Assembly (NCBI RefSeq): GCF_000165425.1
Contig: NW_001798991.1
Span: forward strand, 62,001 to 126,000
Direction of reading: 5' to 3'
Source: Paramecium tetraurelia
Lineage: Eukaryota > Ciliophora > Oligohymenophorea > Peniculida > Parameciidae
Length of the DNA stretch: 64,000 nucleotides
In this document: positions 36,095-48,236 of the stretch, in pieces
Layout: every line of letters starts with the position of its first letter
Position numbering within the stretch: position 1 is the stretch's first letter
Translations under genes and position numbers: made by a program
Notes under the pieces: model-generated
The model's database searches: none
What the model was told of the DNA's origin: nothing
What the model saw: the letters and a program-made list of their open reading frames with translations, nothing else

Positions 36095-37805
36095 ATAAAT
36101 CCAAATAACCTACAATAGCTTAATTTAGATAGTACTATTTTGATTTCTTATTGCCTCCCTTTGGAGACATCTGTCTCACATCTTTTTGCTTCTCTCCAAG
36201 AGAAAATAGGAGACTAGCATAAGACTTTGAGTTTTCTTATTAAGTCCCAATTTTTGCATTTAAAGTTTATTTGAATTTCTATGTTACTTTGGCATCTGGA
36301 GACTATGTCGAATAGGACTCCTTTCTTAAGGCTTTGTTGATCATATTGGAACAATTAGTCAAATCCTATTTAAACGATATCAATTCCCCAACTGAAGTAC
36401 TATTTTTTGTACTAATTCATTTAATTATAGTTTACTGCATCTTATTATTATAATTGACATCCTCCTTGTAAACTTTATTCTTTTAAAGATTTGTTAACTA
36501 AAGTTGCTATTATTCCCCCACTGAACTATAATGAGCCAAAGGAGATATAATTCTATTCTTTTTATTGAGGAAGACATCCTGTCTTCTTTCTCCTTATTGG
36601 ACATAATTGAGGGATAGATTGAGAGGATATTTTTATGAATTCAAGAGACTGGTTCTGCTATCTTTACTTAGGGATTGTCCTCTGTTTTAAGATTAGGGTT
36701 AGATCAGGGGGGAATGACTTGACTGCAGTTTATGGGTGTCCAATAGTAAATTTGTATTGATTTGTAAGTACTTTTAGGTTTCCAAGATTTCAATCTATTA
36801 ATTGAATAGATGTCATAGATACATACGTTATTTTGCAATTTCAAAATTTCATATTGAAGTTTTGCATTTTCTTAGGCTTTGATATTCAATTTTTGCATCA
36901 AATACACTAATTTCTCATTCATGGACAATTTGTGAGGTAACAAGTCATTAGAAAAATCAGTTATATTGTTTAAATCAGCGCTTTTTTTTTATTCTAAAAT
37001 TTCAATTTTGGATTGCAATAACATATTTTCTTGGACCAAAGTTAAATTCTTCTATTTCTATTGAGCCAATTCCTACTCCAATTTTTGATTTTGAGTTTAC
37101 AGTTACAAAATTTGAGTTTAGAAAGAGGCTTCAATTGCATTTTTCTAATCAGTTAATTCCTTAATTTGTTTAGTCAAATCATCCTATATGCTTTTTGGGA
37201 TATTTTGGGTATTATGTTGCTTAACTAGAGTTTCTTCGGAGGCGCTCTAATTTCCATGATTAGTTATCACAGGTTAATCGACACAGAGTTACTTCTTTAC
37301 TAAAGAATATAATTTTGAATTTGTTACAACTGCTGAAACAACCACCCTTTTAGGGGAAGCTGAATTTAGTCAAGTTCTTATTTTGAGGAGCAGGGGGCTC
37401 TTACATGATATCTTTGGGACTTTGTTGAGAATCAATTCTCTAAAGATTGGATTCAGATTGGCCAGAATTAATGCTCTGAGGATGAAACTCTACAAATTCA
37501 ATATATTGTATGGGGAGAGACTCTTAGATTTCTTCTTACTTTTGATCACTATATTTTGCATTGGTTTGAAATTCTTAGGACTCTTACAAATTAAGATTGT
37601 GAGAACTAAAGGATTTGGATTCTTTAGTAAAATTGAGTTCTTAATTTTCAACATCGGGAATATTGCTACAAAATTCTTCGAAAGTGTCCAATTCTGGGAT
37701 CTGCATAATAGACGAATAGTTTACTTATTATTAGACAAATTTGTCTTCCTCAGAGGACTGGATAATCAGATTGGCTGGTTTCCTTTGTTTGAATAATGGT
37801 TGCAT
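36051..37805 (-). CDS. Coiled-coil protein; one frame slip at a homopolymer
   Basis: Not recognised beyond its structure. The start MQPLFKQRKPANL is followed by an acidic/Gln-rich region, then a long coiled coil (QIKELTDQKNAIEASFQTQI, LQLQTQNQKLEQELAQQK, QENMLLQSKIEILEQ) and a disordered Ser/Gln-rich tail. Introns of 32 nt (with a TGA inside) and 24 nt are clear. Between KFSFP and KRVVVSAVV the frame changes by one base at the run GGGG (plus strand 37353-37356) without a usable intron; one base fewer would restore frame. The end at 36051 (IQIQENNQKS) is the simplest, but see the overlapping candidate at 35818-36094. Probably a structural or basal-body-type protein; not supported further. Confidence 0.65.
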
Positions 37806-37865
37806 ATTGAATTTTAAATTGTATTTTCTTAATAATAAAAATATCGATAAATTAAATAGTATGTC

Positions 37866-38950
37866 TCATAAACAAAGTTTACAAAAGAATTCGGAATCAT
37901 TCAATTCTCCCTCTTGCAAACCCACGCACTCCAGATGGTACCATTAATGACAAGAATCGCACTAGTTTTAGTGTATTCATATACCTATACATATTTCCTA
38001 TCGGGATTAACCGGTTATTGACATGAACAGAATTTTTAAAGTGTTTCAAAACCCTAAATTTATTTCTTTTCCATATCCCATCTTAATCTGTTAAAATAAA
38101 CAGTGGATTCAATTTCATCCAGATCCACGTATTCTTTACATGAGAAAATCTAGCATGAGTGGATCACAGTCTAGGCCAAAATGTAATCTTCGTGTTTAGT
38201 TTTAAACAACTCCTGTTCCGAAACCCATTCATTACTTTTTGGATGTGATTTTATCACTTCACTTTTCCTCATGTACCATTACACACGACATAAACAAATC
38301 AGTTTGAGTGTCGTGGGTTCTTTTATTGATATAATTTATTTTATGGTCCCTATATAATCTTCATCATGAGCATCTCCACTATTAATCAGCACACTCTCTC
38401 CCAACTTGATAACTTTCTTCTGAACCTTCATACAATCGTACTCTTCAAATAATCCTTTACTTTATTTAGCTATCTTGATAAGGTTTTCCCATTTTTAGGC
38501 CTTGTACAATTCTCTAATACTAATCGAAGAATCCTTCGAGATTTGTTTCTTTGTGATTGTAGAACTCTCCGGTGATTCCTTTTTCAATCTGTCCTTAGTT
38601 TTTCTTGCCTTTTTGATCCAGTGAGAATACTTCATCTATATTTAGATCAGATATTTATTTGATATATACTTTTAATTTAAATCCGATTGGATATAAAACT
38701 GCTTTCAAATTATTTATTATATCTTGATACTTGAATGAGGTATGCATAACTAATTCATTTATTCTTAAACAAAATTTGTATGATATTATTTAACATCACT
38801 CTAAAATGCTTGTCTCTATTAAATATCTTCCTTATGACTTATGACATCTCCCTCATTAGATCTACAACTCTACAGCTTATATTTATTATCATAGCAAAAT
38901 TTGTATTATCCCTTAAATTCGCTTATTTTACTGAATACATTATTTAACAT
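37866..38950 (-). CDS. BAH-PHD chromatin reader
   Basis: Likely a nuclear protein that reads histone tails. Introns of 34, 29 and 23 nt leave 999 nt, 332 residues. The N-terminal exon (MLNNVFSKISEFKG) joins through the two first introns to LKMKYSHWIKKARK. A BAH domain follows (IKLGESVLINSG, DYIGTIKQIISI, LICLCRVQWYMRKSEV, NEWVSEQELFKTKHEDYI, ESTVYFNRLRWD). At the C-terminus is a PHD finger: FCSCQQPVNPDRKYVQCDSC, HQWYHLECVGL, FFCKLCL, with Cys4-His-Cys3 complete once the 23-nt intron is removed. BAH-PHD pairs occur in plant EBS/SHL and other repressors that read H3K27me3/H3K4me3; the same use here is inference. It ends 61 bp from the next gene's start. Confidence 0.9.
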
Positions 38951-38996
38951 TCCTTATCAAAAAGACATTAATATTTTTAGTTTTACTCAACTGGCT

Positions 38997-39496
38997 TCAA
39001 TGTATTGGAATATAACTCACTCTTTTATTTAAAAAAACTGGAATTTTTTATTTTTATTCTTATAAAGTTATTATAGATTTGGATTACTTTTTTGTCTCAA
39101 ATTAACCTATATGTTCTAAAGTCATATTAGGCTCATCTTTTATCTATTCAAATGTCGAAGATAATCAATATAGTTGAATGGTTTTTAGAAAAGTGGTCTT
39201 TCGGTTTTAAATTTCTTTCAGAGGTTTTTTGAATTTGATTACTTGAATAAGCTTAAGATTGTATCTTTTAAACGCCTTAACTTCTGTCGTAAAAATCCAG
39301 ATCATGAGTGTTAAATATGGGTGAAGGTATTGTTTTCATATGATATAATGAAGTTTATTATTTTTTAGGATTGATATAAAAATTATAATTAGGCCATTTT
39401 AATTATATTTTAATCATTAAATGATTTATGGGATTTAATTAATCTGTGGTCTAATTATGTATCAACTCCACTTCTAAATTGATTCAAATTCTCCAT
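38997..39496 (-). pseudogene. Decayed gene with frame slips and TGA
   Basis: Upstream of the BAH-PHD gene on the same strand. A frame starts MENLNQFRSGVDTQLDHRL at 39496; protein-like reading then moves to a second frame (MKTIPSPIFNTHDLDFYDR, ERNLKPKDHFSKNHS) and to a third (FEQIKDEPNMTLEHIGQF) ending at TGA 38997-38999. The changes fall near A6 and ATTGATTA without GT..AG pairs, so they are not introns. I read it as a recently dead gene of unknown family with at least two frame slips. An assembly error at the A run could explain the first one. Confidence 0.5.
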
Positions 39497-40300
39497 TATT
39501 ATTTTAGGAAAGCATTTCTTGATTAAGAATTTAAAAATATTTTATAAAATTCTTTTTTCAAATCAGCAAAACGTATTAACATTAGATTTAATTTTTATTT
39601 TATTCACTTTTTTATAAAAATTTAAGATAATAAATTAATATTAATTCAACTTATGCTTTTTTGTGTATTTATTAATATTTAATTGAAGTTAGTCTTGTCT
39701 TTGTCAGAATTGAACTATAAAATTTAAAAACCAATAATACTTTTTGATTTAGAATTGAAATAAATCAACTTAATTTCTTAGAAATCATGTTAAATAGAGG
39801 ATTTAAAATAATAGAATTTACAAGAAAATTAATAAAATCAAATCAACTATTTTAGTAATTCATTAAATTGAATAGCCTTGTTTAAGTATTTGGCAAGGAA
39901 TCAAATATTATATATAACCTTAATAAAAAAACATATTCAAATTCAATCCTATATCCATGATGATGATTGAAAATTAATATTAAAATTTTTAAAAGTCTTT
40001 TTTGATATCTTTATATTCTTTGATTATATAGGGATGGAGAAATATGAAATTGCATTAAAATAATAAATTAAAAAGTGACCATTCTTAAGAAGAATAGAAT
40101 CTTGAATATGGTAATTTTAATCGCATTATTTTAACAACAAAATCGATTCTAAGCATATTTTAATTGATAAGGAAATTCAAAGATCTTATTGATCAAATGG
40201 AGTGAAATAGTTATCTAATTTATTGGACAAGAAGTTCTAAGAATAATGTCGTTATAAATAGCGTGCTAAGTTAATTTGGTCTTAATTATTAATAACTAAT
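39497..40300. other. AT-rich spacer
   Basis: About 800 bp upstream of the channel gene. No frame with coding character longer than a few dozen codons was found. The promoter of the channel is expected near its 3' end. Confidence 0.4.
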
Positions 40301-43300
40301 ATGCAAATAACTACGAATTATGATAGTGAGCCATTCTCACTGATAAATACTAAGAGACAAATATTTAGTGGGGATTAGGATATTAAGATGTAGCAATATT
40401 TTCAAAGAAGCCGGTCGATAGAGGAGATTGATTAGATGATTGACGATTACGGAAATAGTGCTAAGTACTGTTTACATAAAAGCAATAGGCCTTCGTCTTC
40501 TCATTTGCGTAAGACGAAAAGCAATTATAAGCCTCCAACCATAAGTATTCAAAATATCATAACAAATAAAAGGGAAACTTTTATTTTTGAGAATCTGAAT
40601 TTGGATTAAAAGGAGCCAGGGTATGAGTTGATAAAAATTGCATAGATTTAGTCCCGTTTGGAAGCATGGGAGCTTGAAGATCATCAGATTGGTTGCTAGA
40701 TTTATATATTAACTGAAAACCAAAGCTGAAACATTGAAGTTAAAATTGATGAATCATCACATATTTAAATACATAGATGATAAGGCAAGTGATTTTAATG
40801 AATTCAAATCTGGGAAGACCATAGACGATCATTCCTTTAAGAATATAATGTGCAGGAATCTGAAGAAGATGGAAGGAGCATTTACAATCCTTAGAGTTAT
40901 TTTGGAATACTTATTTAATAAAATAGGAGTTATTTATCCGGAGAGTACATTCAAAATTATATGGGATTCGATCGTCGTATGTTTTATAGTAATCAACATA
41001 TTCTTCATCCCAATGTCGTTGAGTTTTGAGTTGGATAAGTCAAGTACTTTGGTTTGGCTGTTCTTCGAAACGATTCCAAGTTACATTTTCATAGTTGAAA
41101 TAATTCTCAACTTTAATACTGCATACTATGGTCATGGAGTAATTCATTCAACTAGAAAGGAGATATTTCATCATTACGTTTCTGAAAATTTTTGGTGGGA
41201 TTTGATGATATCCATCCCCTATGTACTCTCCTAATTGGACATCCCCTATATTCAATTTGTATTGCTATTAAGAATAACAAGAGTTAAGTCGATGGTTTAA
41301 AATGTGGAAGATATGTTGAATGCCAAGGAATCCGTTTAGGCAGCAGTGGAATTATCTAAACTCATTTATTTTATTATCTTCGTTGCACATATGTGTAGTT
41401 GTGCTTGGCATCTATTGGGTAAAATCGAGGTTGATGTTTACGGAGATAATAATTCTTGGTTGATCCATTATGGTTATTATGATGAGCCTTGGGCACACTC
41501 GATATATAGTCAGTATCTATTGGAGTGTGATAACAACATTGACAGTTGGTTATGGTGATATTGTTCCTTAGACTTCCATTGAATAATTGTTCGTAGTTAT
41601 TATTGCTATGATTATTTGTGGCGTATTTGGTTATTCCATATCAACAATCGGAGAGATCCTTAAGAATTTGGAAGAGAAGAAAGGCCAATTCAAGTAATTG
41701 ATGAAAGAGGTCAATTCTTACATCAAGGAGAAGGAACTCAATTTACAACTCTCCTTAAAAGTCAGAAAGTACTTTGAATTCTACTATCAAACCTAACAGT
41801 CGCAGAAACGCTCCTATCAAACTCTACTCAATAATCTGAATGAACAATTGAAATAGGAGATTATGATTGATCTTTACAAGAAGATTCTCATTCAATCCAA
41901 ATTCATAAATGATACCTTCAATGAAACTCTGATCAATTAACTCTGTCAGAAGGTCTAGTAAGAAAACTTTGGACCTGGAGATGACATCATTGATCTTAAG
42001 AATAAAAGCGAGAAAAAACTCATCTTTATCTTAAATGGACAGGTGGATAGTTACATTCACATCCAAGGAACTCAGAAAGAGATACAACATCTTGCTTCTC
42101 AAGGCAGATTATCTCATACGTATAAGAAAGGAGATATTATTGGGGAATTTGAATTCATCACTAATAATGATTATTCTCTTCAATATAGGGCTGTCAAATT
42201 TACACAGGTTGCCTTCATCAGCAGATAAGATTTATTAGAGATCATCACTCAGGATAAGGAACATCTATACAAATTCCAAAAGCTCATTGATTCTCTCACA
42301 TACTCTCAGAAACTAGGAAGAACTTGCGAAATCTGCAAGTGGACTCACTTATATTAGAAGTAATTATAGAATTGTTTTATTTTCTATAAATTTTAGTTGT
42401 CCATTTACATTCTATTAGCCAAATATTTGGAAAGTAGTTCGATAAGCTTCTGCCTCTGTGAACATCAAACGCTTCCCTTTCGAACGTAAGTCTCGTCAAA
42501 GATACAAAGCGATTTCAAACTCTTAGGTTACCATCGCTACAATCCTGGATTTCATGTTGATCCATAATTTTATACAAGAAGAGTAAACTTATTGCCTTAA
42601 GTTAAGTCTCCTCTGTAGTAAGACCTTATAAAGATTGGGTTTCAATAACAACCACAGAATTAGTTAGAAAGAGATTCACGAAATTAGTTCAGGCTCCTCC
42701 AATACTTCAAGTAGCAGTGAATCACAATCTGACGATGTTAATAACAATACGTCCGTGAAAAATAAGAGAACCTCCCAAGAGTCGCAAAATGACAAACCCG
42801 ATAAATTTGAGCGTCTTAGAACCACTGTAAATATGAAGGATAGTGCTCACAATAATCTACTCAAACCAATTTTATAGAAAATGAATTCCATCGGTTAATA
42901 ACAACATGAAGATTAGGCCAATTAAAATTCAGCTCCTAACATCAAATTGTTTCCTTTCTTTTACAAAAAAAAGTCTTCCATTTCCAACATCAAAGTAATG
43001 TCTAAGGTGGAAATACCTGTTGGAGCCAATGAAGTTGAAACCAATAAGGATACCTTAAGATTATATTAAATTAAAAAGGGACCTCAAAATTGCGATGAGA
43101 TGGATCTTATGATGCAAGAAGATAATGACTTTTATCCGGAATTCAATGTATTTAAAGTTATTGAGATCTATAACAAATAGAGAATAAGAAATTTGAGTTT
43201 TAGAAAAAAACGATAATTTCATGAAAAATTAAAATCAATTAGGTTATAAAAACAATTTAATCTAAAAATACTATCGCCTCGTTCATCCTAACAAATTATT

Positions 43301-43303
43301 TGA
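40301..43303 (+). CDS. K+ channel with C-terminal cyclic-nucleotide-type domain
   Basis: Six-helix voltage/cyclic-nucleotide-family potassium channel (CNG/HCN/EAG-like), about 980 codons. A cytosolic N-terminus is followed by S1-S5 (SIVVCFIVINIFFIPM, FIVEIILNFNTAYY, FWWDLMISIPYVLS, QFVLLLRITRV), S5 (YFIIFVAHMCSCAWHLLG), then the pore with filter TVGYGD, S6 (VVIIAMIICGVFGYS), a C-linker and a cyclic-nucleotide-type domain (YKKGDIIGEFEF, LQYRAVKFTQVAFIS). Introns of 25 and 37 nt are sure. Before the pore the frame slips by one base at GGG (41491-41493): dropping one G gives DEPWHTRYIVSIYWSVITT. The alternative is a 37-nt intron at 41473-41509, which would delete that segment. Such channels set membrane potential and so ciliary beating; inferred. 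Confidence 0.88.
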
Positions 43304-43471
43304 AACAATCATATTTTATTGAAACCATATCTTTGTAATTTTCAGTGTTTTTCACATTTATATATATTATTATACCATTTAATTGTTATTTTATCTAACA
43401 ATAATTGATTTGTGTTTCTATTAACAAATTAATTATATAATATGATACAATAATTTTATTATTGAAATTAT

Positions 43472-45875
43472 ATGAATAACAACAACATAGGTTTTCCAAA
43501 CAATCTAAATCCAAGCTGTTTGAATCACTTAGAGGTACAAGCAAACTATTTTTGTTTATCCGATTAATGTAAGGAGAATCGACTGGCTTGCTAAAATTGT
43601 TTCGATGATTATCATTCCAGTCATTAGGATTTAACTAGACCCATAGTTCAGTTGACTTTGTTTTTAGAAGGAAAGTCCCAATAGGCTGAGGAGTTCTTAA
43701 AAAATTATTTCAACTAATTTAAACAACTTTAATAAATGTTTAATAGAACTATAAAAGCATTGCAATATACTTTTGCGAATTGCTCAAATTAATTGTAATA
43801 AATGGATCAAAGCCAAATAATTTTATTGCTTAATCAATTAATAACTTATGATTCATTCAATTAATTCTTAGGAACTTAAGTAGTGGATAAATTATAGAAA
43901 ATGAATGAAATATAAAGTCAAATTTTATAGACTCTACCTTTACATCAAATAACAAAAAGGTTATCAAAATAACTAGCTCAAAATTTGATAAATTTTAAAA
44001 AATATGGTGATAAATCTCAATATTATATTAGGCTTTCAATTAATGAATTCAAATCAATATGGTTAGGCCATTACATTATTCGATAAAGTTCTAGAAAAAA
44101 ATCCATATGACATCGAAGCTTTGCTTAAAAAAGGTATAAAAAATTTCTATTGATAGGAGAATGCTTAATGAAATAGAATTTTTATTATGAGGCATAGCAT
44201 CAATTTGAAGAAATACTTTACTTTGATCCTCATAACCTAGAAGCCATGTGCGAAATTGGTAAATCATTTTTTACTAATATCATAGGAAATTGTTTATTTA
44301 AATGCAACAAATATGATGAGGCTCTTATTCAATTCTAAATGTGCCTAAAAACGAAAAGCAATTCCTATATGGCTCTTCTGGGCCATGGTAAATCTGATCT
44401 ATATTATAGCTGACTGTTTAAGAAAAATGAACAAATTATAAGAAGCTATTAACTAGTATGAGAAAGCAATTAGAGTTAACTAGTAGGGTTATGCTGCATT
44501 TTGTGGACAAGGTATATTACTTAAATAAAATTTTGAGCTGAATGCTTAAAGTTGTTGAATGATTTGAATAAATCATAGATTATGTATAGGAGAGCTTTAC
44601 AAATTGTGGAGAATCACTTTGATTCATTATTTGGTTTAGGTAGAATATTGAATCATTTCATTAGCGGATTGCTTAAAAAGATTGAAAAAGTATTACGAAG
44701 CTATTCCTTTTTATGACAAGGCTTTGGAAATTAATCTTCAACATTCAGGATTATTGGAAGGAAAAGGTTACTCTTCTTTAATCAATTAGCTTCGTGTTTA
44801 AAATATTGTGCCAATAATATAGAAGCGGTTGAATTTTATTAATTGGCTTTAGAATATGATCCTAGTTTAGCAGAAGCATTGAAAGGATTAGGTTACTTAG
44901 ATAATTAACTTATAGGATCTAGTTTAAAATATTTAGGTCGATACGATGAGGCAGTTGCTACTTTTGATAAGGCGCTAGAATTTGATTCTTGTTCTTCTAT
45001 TTCTTATCGGGGGAAAGGTTATAAATTTCTTCATAATAGCCGATTGCTACAAGAAATAGGGAAAATGGAAAGATGCAATTCAATAATATCAACATGCTTT
45101 AATATATGACAAATGTTAGGGAGAGGCAATTTATTGGAAACGTAAGATTAATGTATAGCTTAATCATTAGATGTGCTTGAAAAATTGATAAAATAATTTA
45201 AACCACCTTAAGAAAACCTCTAGATAAATCCTCAAAATTTACACTTAATTTTTACAAAAGAATATAACTAATAATTAGGCTATATGCTTAGTATTATTAA
45301 ATTATTATGAAGGAGCGGAAATATTTCATGCTCTAGTTACATCAAGGGATACAAGGAGTTATACCGAACAAATAAGATTGGGTATAAATATAAGCAGAAA
45401 ATAATTTAGGTTTCTGGCTAGCTATAACAGGTTTTTATTAAGAAGCTAAGGATCATTATAACAAGGCTTTAAGTATAGAGGAATTAGGAACAGATGCACT
45501 GTGGGGAAAAGGTTATAATTCAAAAGATTTTTAGGAGAATGTTTAAGATTTTAGCAGAATTTTACAGAAGCTTAATAATACTATGAAAAAGCTCTTGAAA
45601 TATGCTCTCTTTAGTGTTAGTTGTAATTAGAACATGGCTAGGAGATTCTTTCTTTTGAATATATCTAAACATTATCTATATTTGGAAAAAGTATAAATTT
45701 ATTTGTATTTTAAGCCTATTGTTTAATTGGTCAAAACAAATTTTAAGAAGCTGATGAATTTCTATTTTAGTCATACAGAATTGCATTTGAAAATAAAAGT
45801 GTTGAATTAGGATAAAAGATGATGATTTTTTGCCTATAATATCTTTAAATTATTGCTTTTAGGTATTCGATTTGA
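43472..45875 (+). CDS. B-box and TPR protein with one TPR per exon
   Basis: N-terminus holds a B-box-type zinc finger (CLNHLEVQANYFC, CKENRLACQNCFDDYHSSH, with Cys/His ligands), then a helical segment. From 44032 to 45141 nine exons of exactly 102 nt (34 residues) follow, each one TPR such as NQYGQAITLFDKVLEKNPYD, NNIEAVEFYQLALEYDPS or GRYDEAVATFDKALEFDS, parted by introns of 22-29 nt that all cut after the first base of a codon. Beyond 45142 more TPR-like sequence follows (FYQEAKDHYNKALSIEE, FTEAQQYYEKALEI) to TGA 45873-45875; in this part the intron pattern is less sure and my splice sum is off by two bases. Partner proteins are unknown; TPR-superhelix scaffolding is the expected role. Confidence 0.87.
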
Positions 45876-46249
45876 GAATTATAAAATTTAATAAAAAATA
45901 AATTTATTATTAGAATCACAAATAAATTTATATTTAACTATCATTTATCATTTATTTTATATAAAAAAGAAGTTAAATAACAATAATAAATAGAAAACTA
46001 ATTTAATAAGAATAATTAATATTTTAAAGATTCCTGCAAAAATGATTCTCCTTTATTAATTAAGGTTATCACAACGAATATCATTAGCAGTATTAAAATA
46101 GCCAATTTATCCTCTGAATGTATTGGATCATCAAGAAGTATGATAATAAATTTAGATGCAATTAATGATTAACGATATTGTAAATGGTATTTATTTAAGA
46201 AGAAGAATAAATATAATTAATTTTATATTAGTATTCATTCTCATAATAT
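45876..46249. other. AT-rich spacer
   Basis: Convergent spacer between the B-box/TPR gene and a small minus-strand gene. Nothing recognised. Confidence 0.4.
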
Positions 46250-46483
46250 TCATTCTTGTACTCTTCTTTAGACACCTAAGATAAAAAATATTATAACCTT
46301 TAGGAGGTGGGATAAAATCAGTGTAGATTGTATTATACAAATTGGGATAGAGAGCCCAAACAGCTAGAAGAATCATTTATTTTGCTTACCCCAACATCCA
46401 ACTGCGGGTAGTATTCCTAAGAATCTCTTGCTTTTGGCAGTCCAAGCCTCGTAACCAAGTTTATAAAACGTAGGTAAATACAT
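46250..46483 (-). CDS. Small protein, 61 residues, one membrane segment
   Basis: Two introns (26 and 22 nt) leave 186 nt and a protein that starts MYLPTFYKLGYEAWTAK, has a hydrophobic stretch (FLGILPAVGCWAVWALY) and ends PPPKGVQRRVQE. The intron lengths sum to a whole number of codons, which supports it. Size, single membrane helix and aromatic start resemble small subunits of mitochondrial respiratory complexes, but I cannot name one. Without the second intron the frame would run on into an AT-rich, less likely tail. Confidence 0.6.
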
Positions 46484-46596
46484 CAATAATTAAATTAATT
46501 ATAAGTATAAATTAAATTGCTATAGCAATAATTAGAAATGAATAAAAATTTTGATAGTATAATTGATAAAAGTATGAGAAGAAAACAATATAAATA

Positions 46597-48200
46597 TCAT
46601 TCTACACATAGAAAGCAGTTTATTAATAAGTGATTTTTTTATTTATTCTGATAAACTTATGTTTCTGAGTCTATTTTATTGATTTTTTTATTCAATTATG
46701 TTTCTTTTTTAACTAATTACGATTGAGGATAATTAAAGTATAATGCTTTGAACTTATGATTTCTAACAATCAAGTCTCCAACTGTAAAGTGTAATAAAGG
46801 TATTTTCTCTTAAAATTTTGACTTAATCTAATCTAGAATTCGATTTCGAGTAGTATCAACCCATTTATACACTTAATCCTCTTATTCTTATAGTAAACTG
46901 GGATCAAATTGACTAATATTTTTATTGAATTCTTCTTGTATTGCAGATAATTTAGATAAAATGTATTATTTATCTTATAGTAATTCTTCCTTTTGATTGA
47001 AATAATTGTACGCTTAGGTAAGATCTACGGATAAAATGGTTACTGGTTTCCTGCTTATGACAATATTTTAATCATTTTAGAAAGAAGTGCAAATATCAAA
47101 AATAACTTTGGAATCGAATTATTTGGGGTTTTAAATTTGCTAAAAGATGAATAGTATTGTTTCAACGTCTGTTCCATGTATAGGCAGTCGATATTGGAAC
47201 TATTCAGGAGGTATTTTAGGGAATGTATTTGAGATGTCAATTGAATCAAAAATGAGGATTTTAAGTATTTTAAATTTGCTAAAATCTCTTAGCAATCTAT
47301 TTAGTTTAATACCTCCACATTCTATTGTTTGAGATTACTATTTAGATAAATATATGGCATCATAAGTGTAGCCATTATCTGATAAGTATTTTGACCACAC
47401 TTATGCGAAGGTTTGACTAGTAAATAGGAGGACTATTAGATAAGCTTTGGAAAGTCTAAAAATAAGGAGATTTTATACATTCTCAGAGTGTTTTTGAGAT
47501 CACTTCTTAGAGTGCATGGACAATAAGGACTATCACATTGTTCAATTAGACTACCTATTGAAAATGAATGGCATATTTTTAGATCAGTTTTATGATCCCA
47601 AAAGTTCCTTTTTGATTACAATAATAAATCTAATCAATCGAATTTGTAATATACTTTCAAAATTCAAAATAATAACTTTATCCAAGTATTCCTCTCTGTT
47701 ATTGATATTAAGAAAGAGACATTTGATCATAATGCCTTTTTGTAATTCTTCATATTATTTATTCAAATAACGAAGGTGAATTGCATGTTCTAAACTCTTT
47801 TGTTTCTTGACAATCGGTTTTGCTTTCAATTGGCGACTTTGCAATTTCATTCTGACAACTTATTAGCTGGATGATAATTATGGCAATATTTGTTATTCTT
47901 TTTGCATAATCCTAAGATTTGTTGTGCATCGCTTATTGACTCCTTTTTTATCTACTTATTGGATTTATGAGTCTTCAATGTTGGAGTTATCATACGTAAT
48001 TCTTCGTTAACTAGGTATTTATTAAACTGAACTTGAAACAAATACTTGATCTTCAGGTTCAGAATGTTTGCTATCATATCTCGATTTGTTTCTAGTTTCT
48101 AAAATGCTAAAGTTGGCATTCTTAAAGACAAAGTATCCTCGATAAATGTTTTATTTGAAATGAGTGTGTTTGGAAAAATAAAGGGAATTCGAGATTGCAT
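46597..48200 (-). CDS. Unrecognised protein, Cys-rich centre
   Basis: Not recognised. It starts MQSRIPFIFPNTLISNK. A His/Cys cluster (GLCKKNNKYCHNYHPANK) precedes a 23-nt intron; a 25-nt intron follows ILNFE. The centre has SLIEQCDSPYCPCTLRSDLK and HKCGQNTYQIMATL, which may bind metal. A coiled coil (EELLQDKQYILSKLSAIQEE) leads to the end region PLLHFTVGDLIVRNHKF. The frame of the C-terminal part differs from that before it by an intron I could not place (near 47010-47060), so that junction is open. The gene starts only 36 bp from the stop of the next minus-strand gene. Confidence 0.65.
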
Positions 48201-48236
48201 TATTTTACATTTTAATTTTATTATAAATTGCAATTT

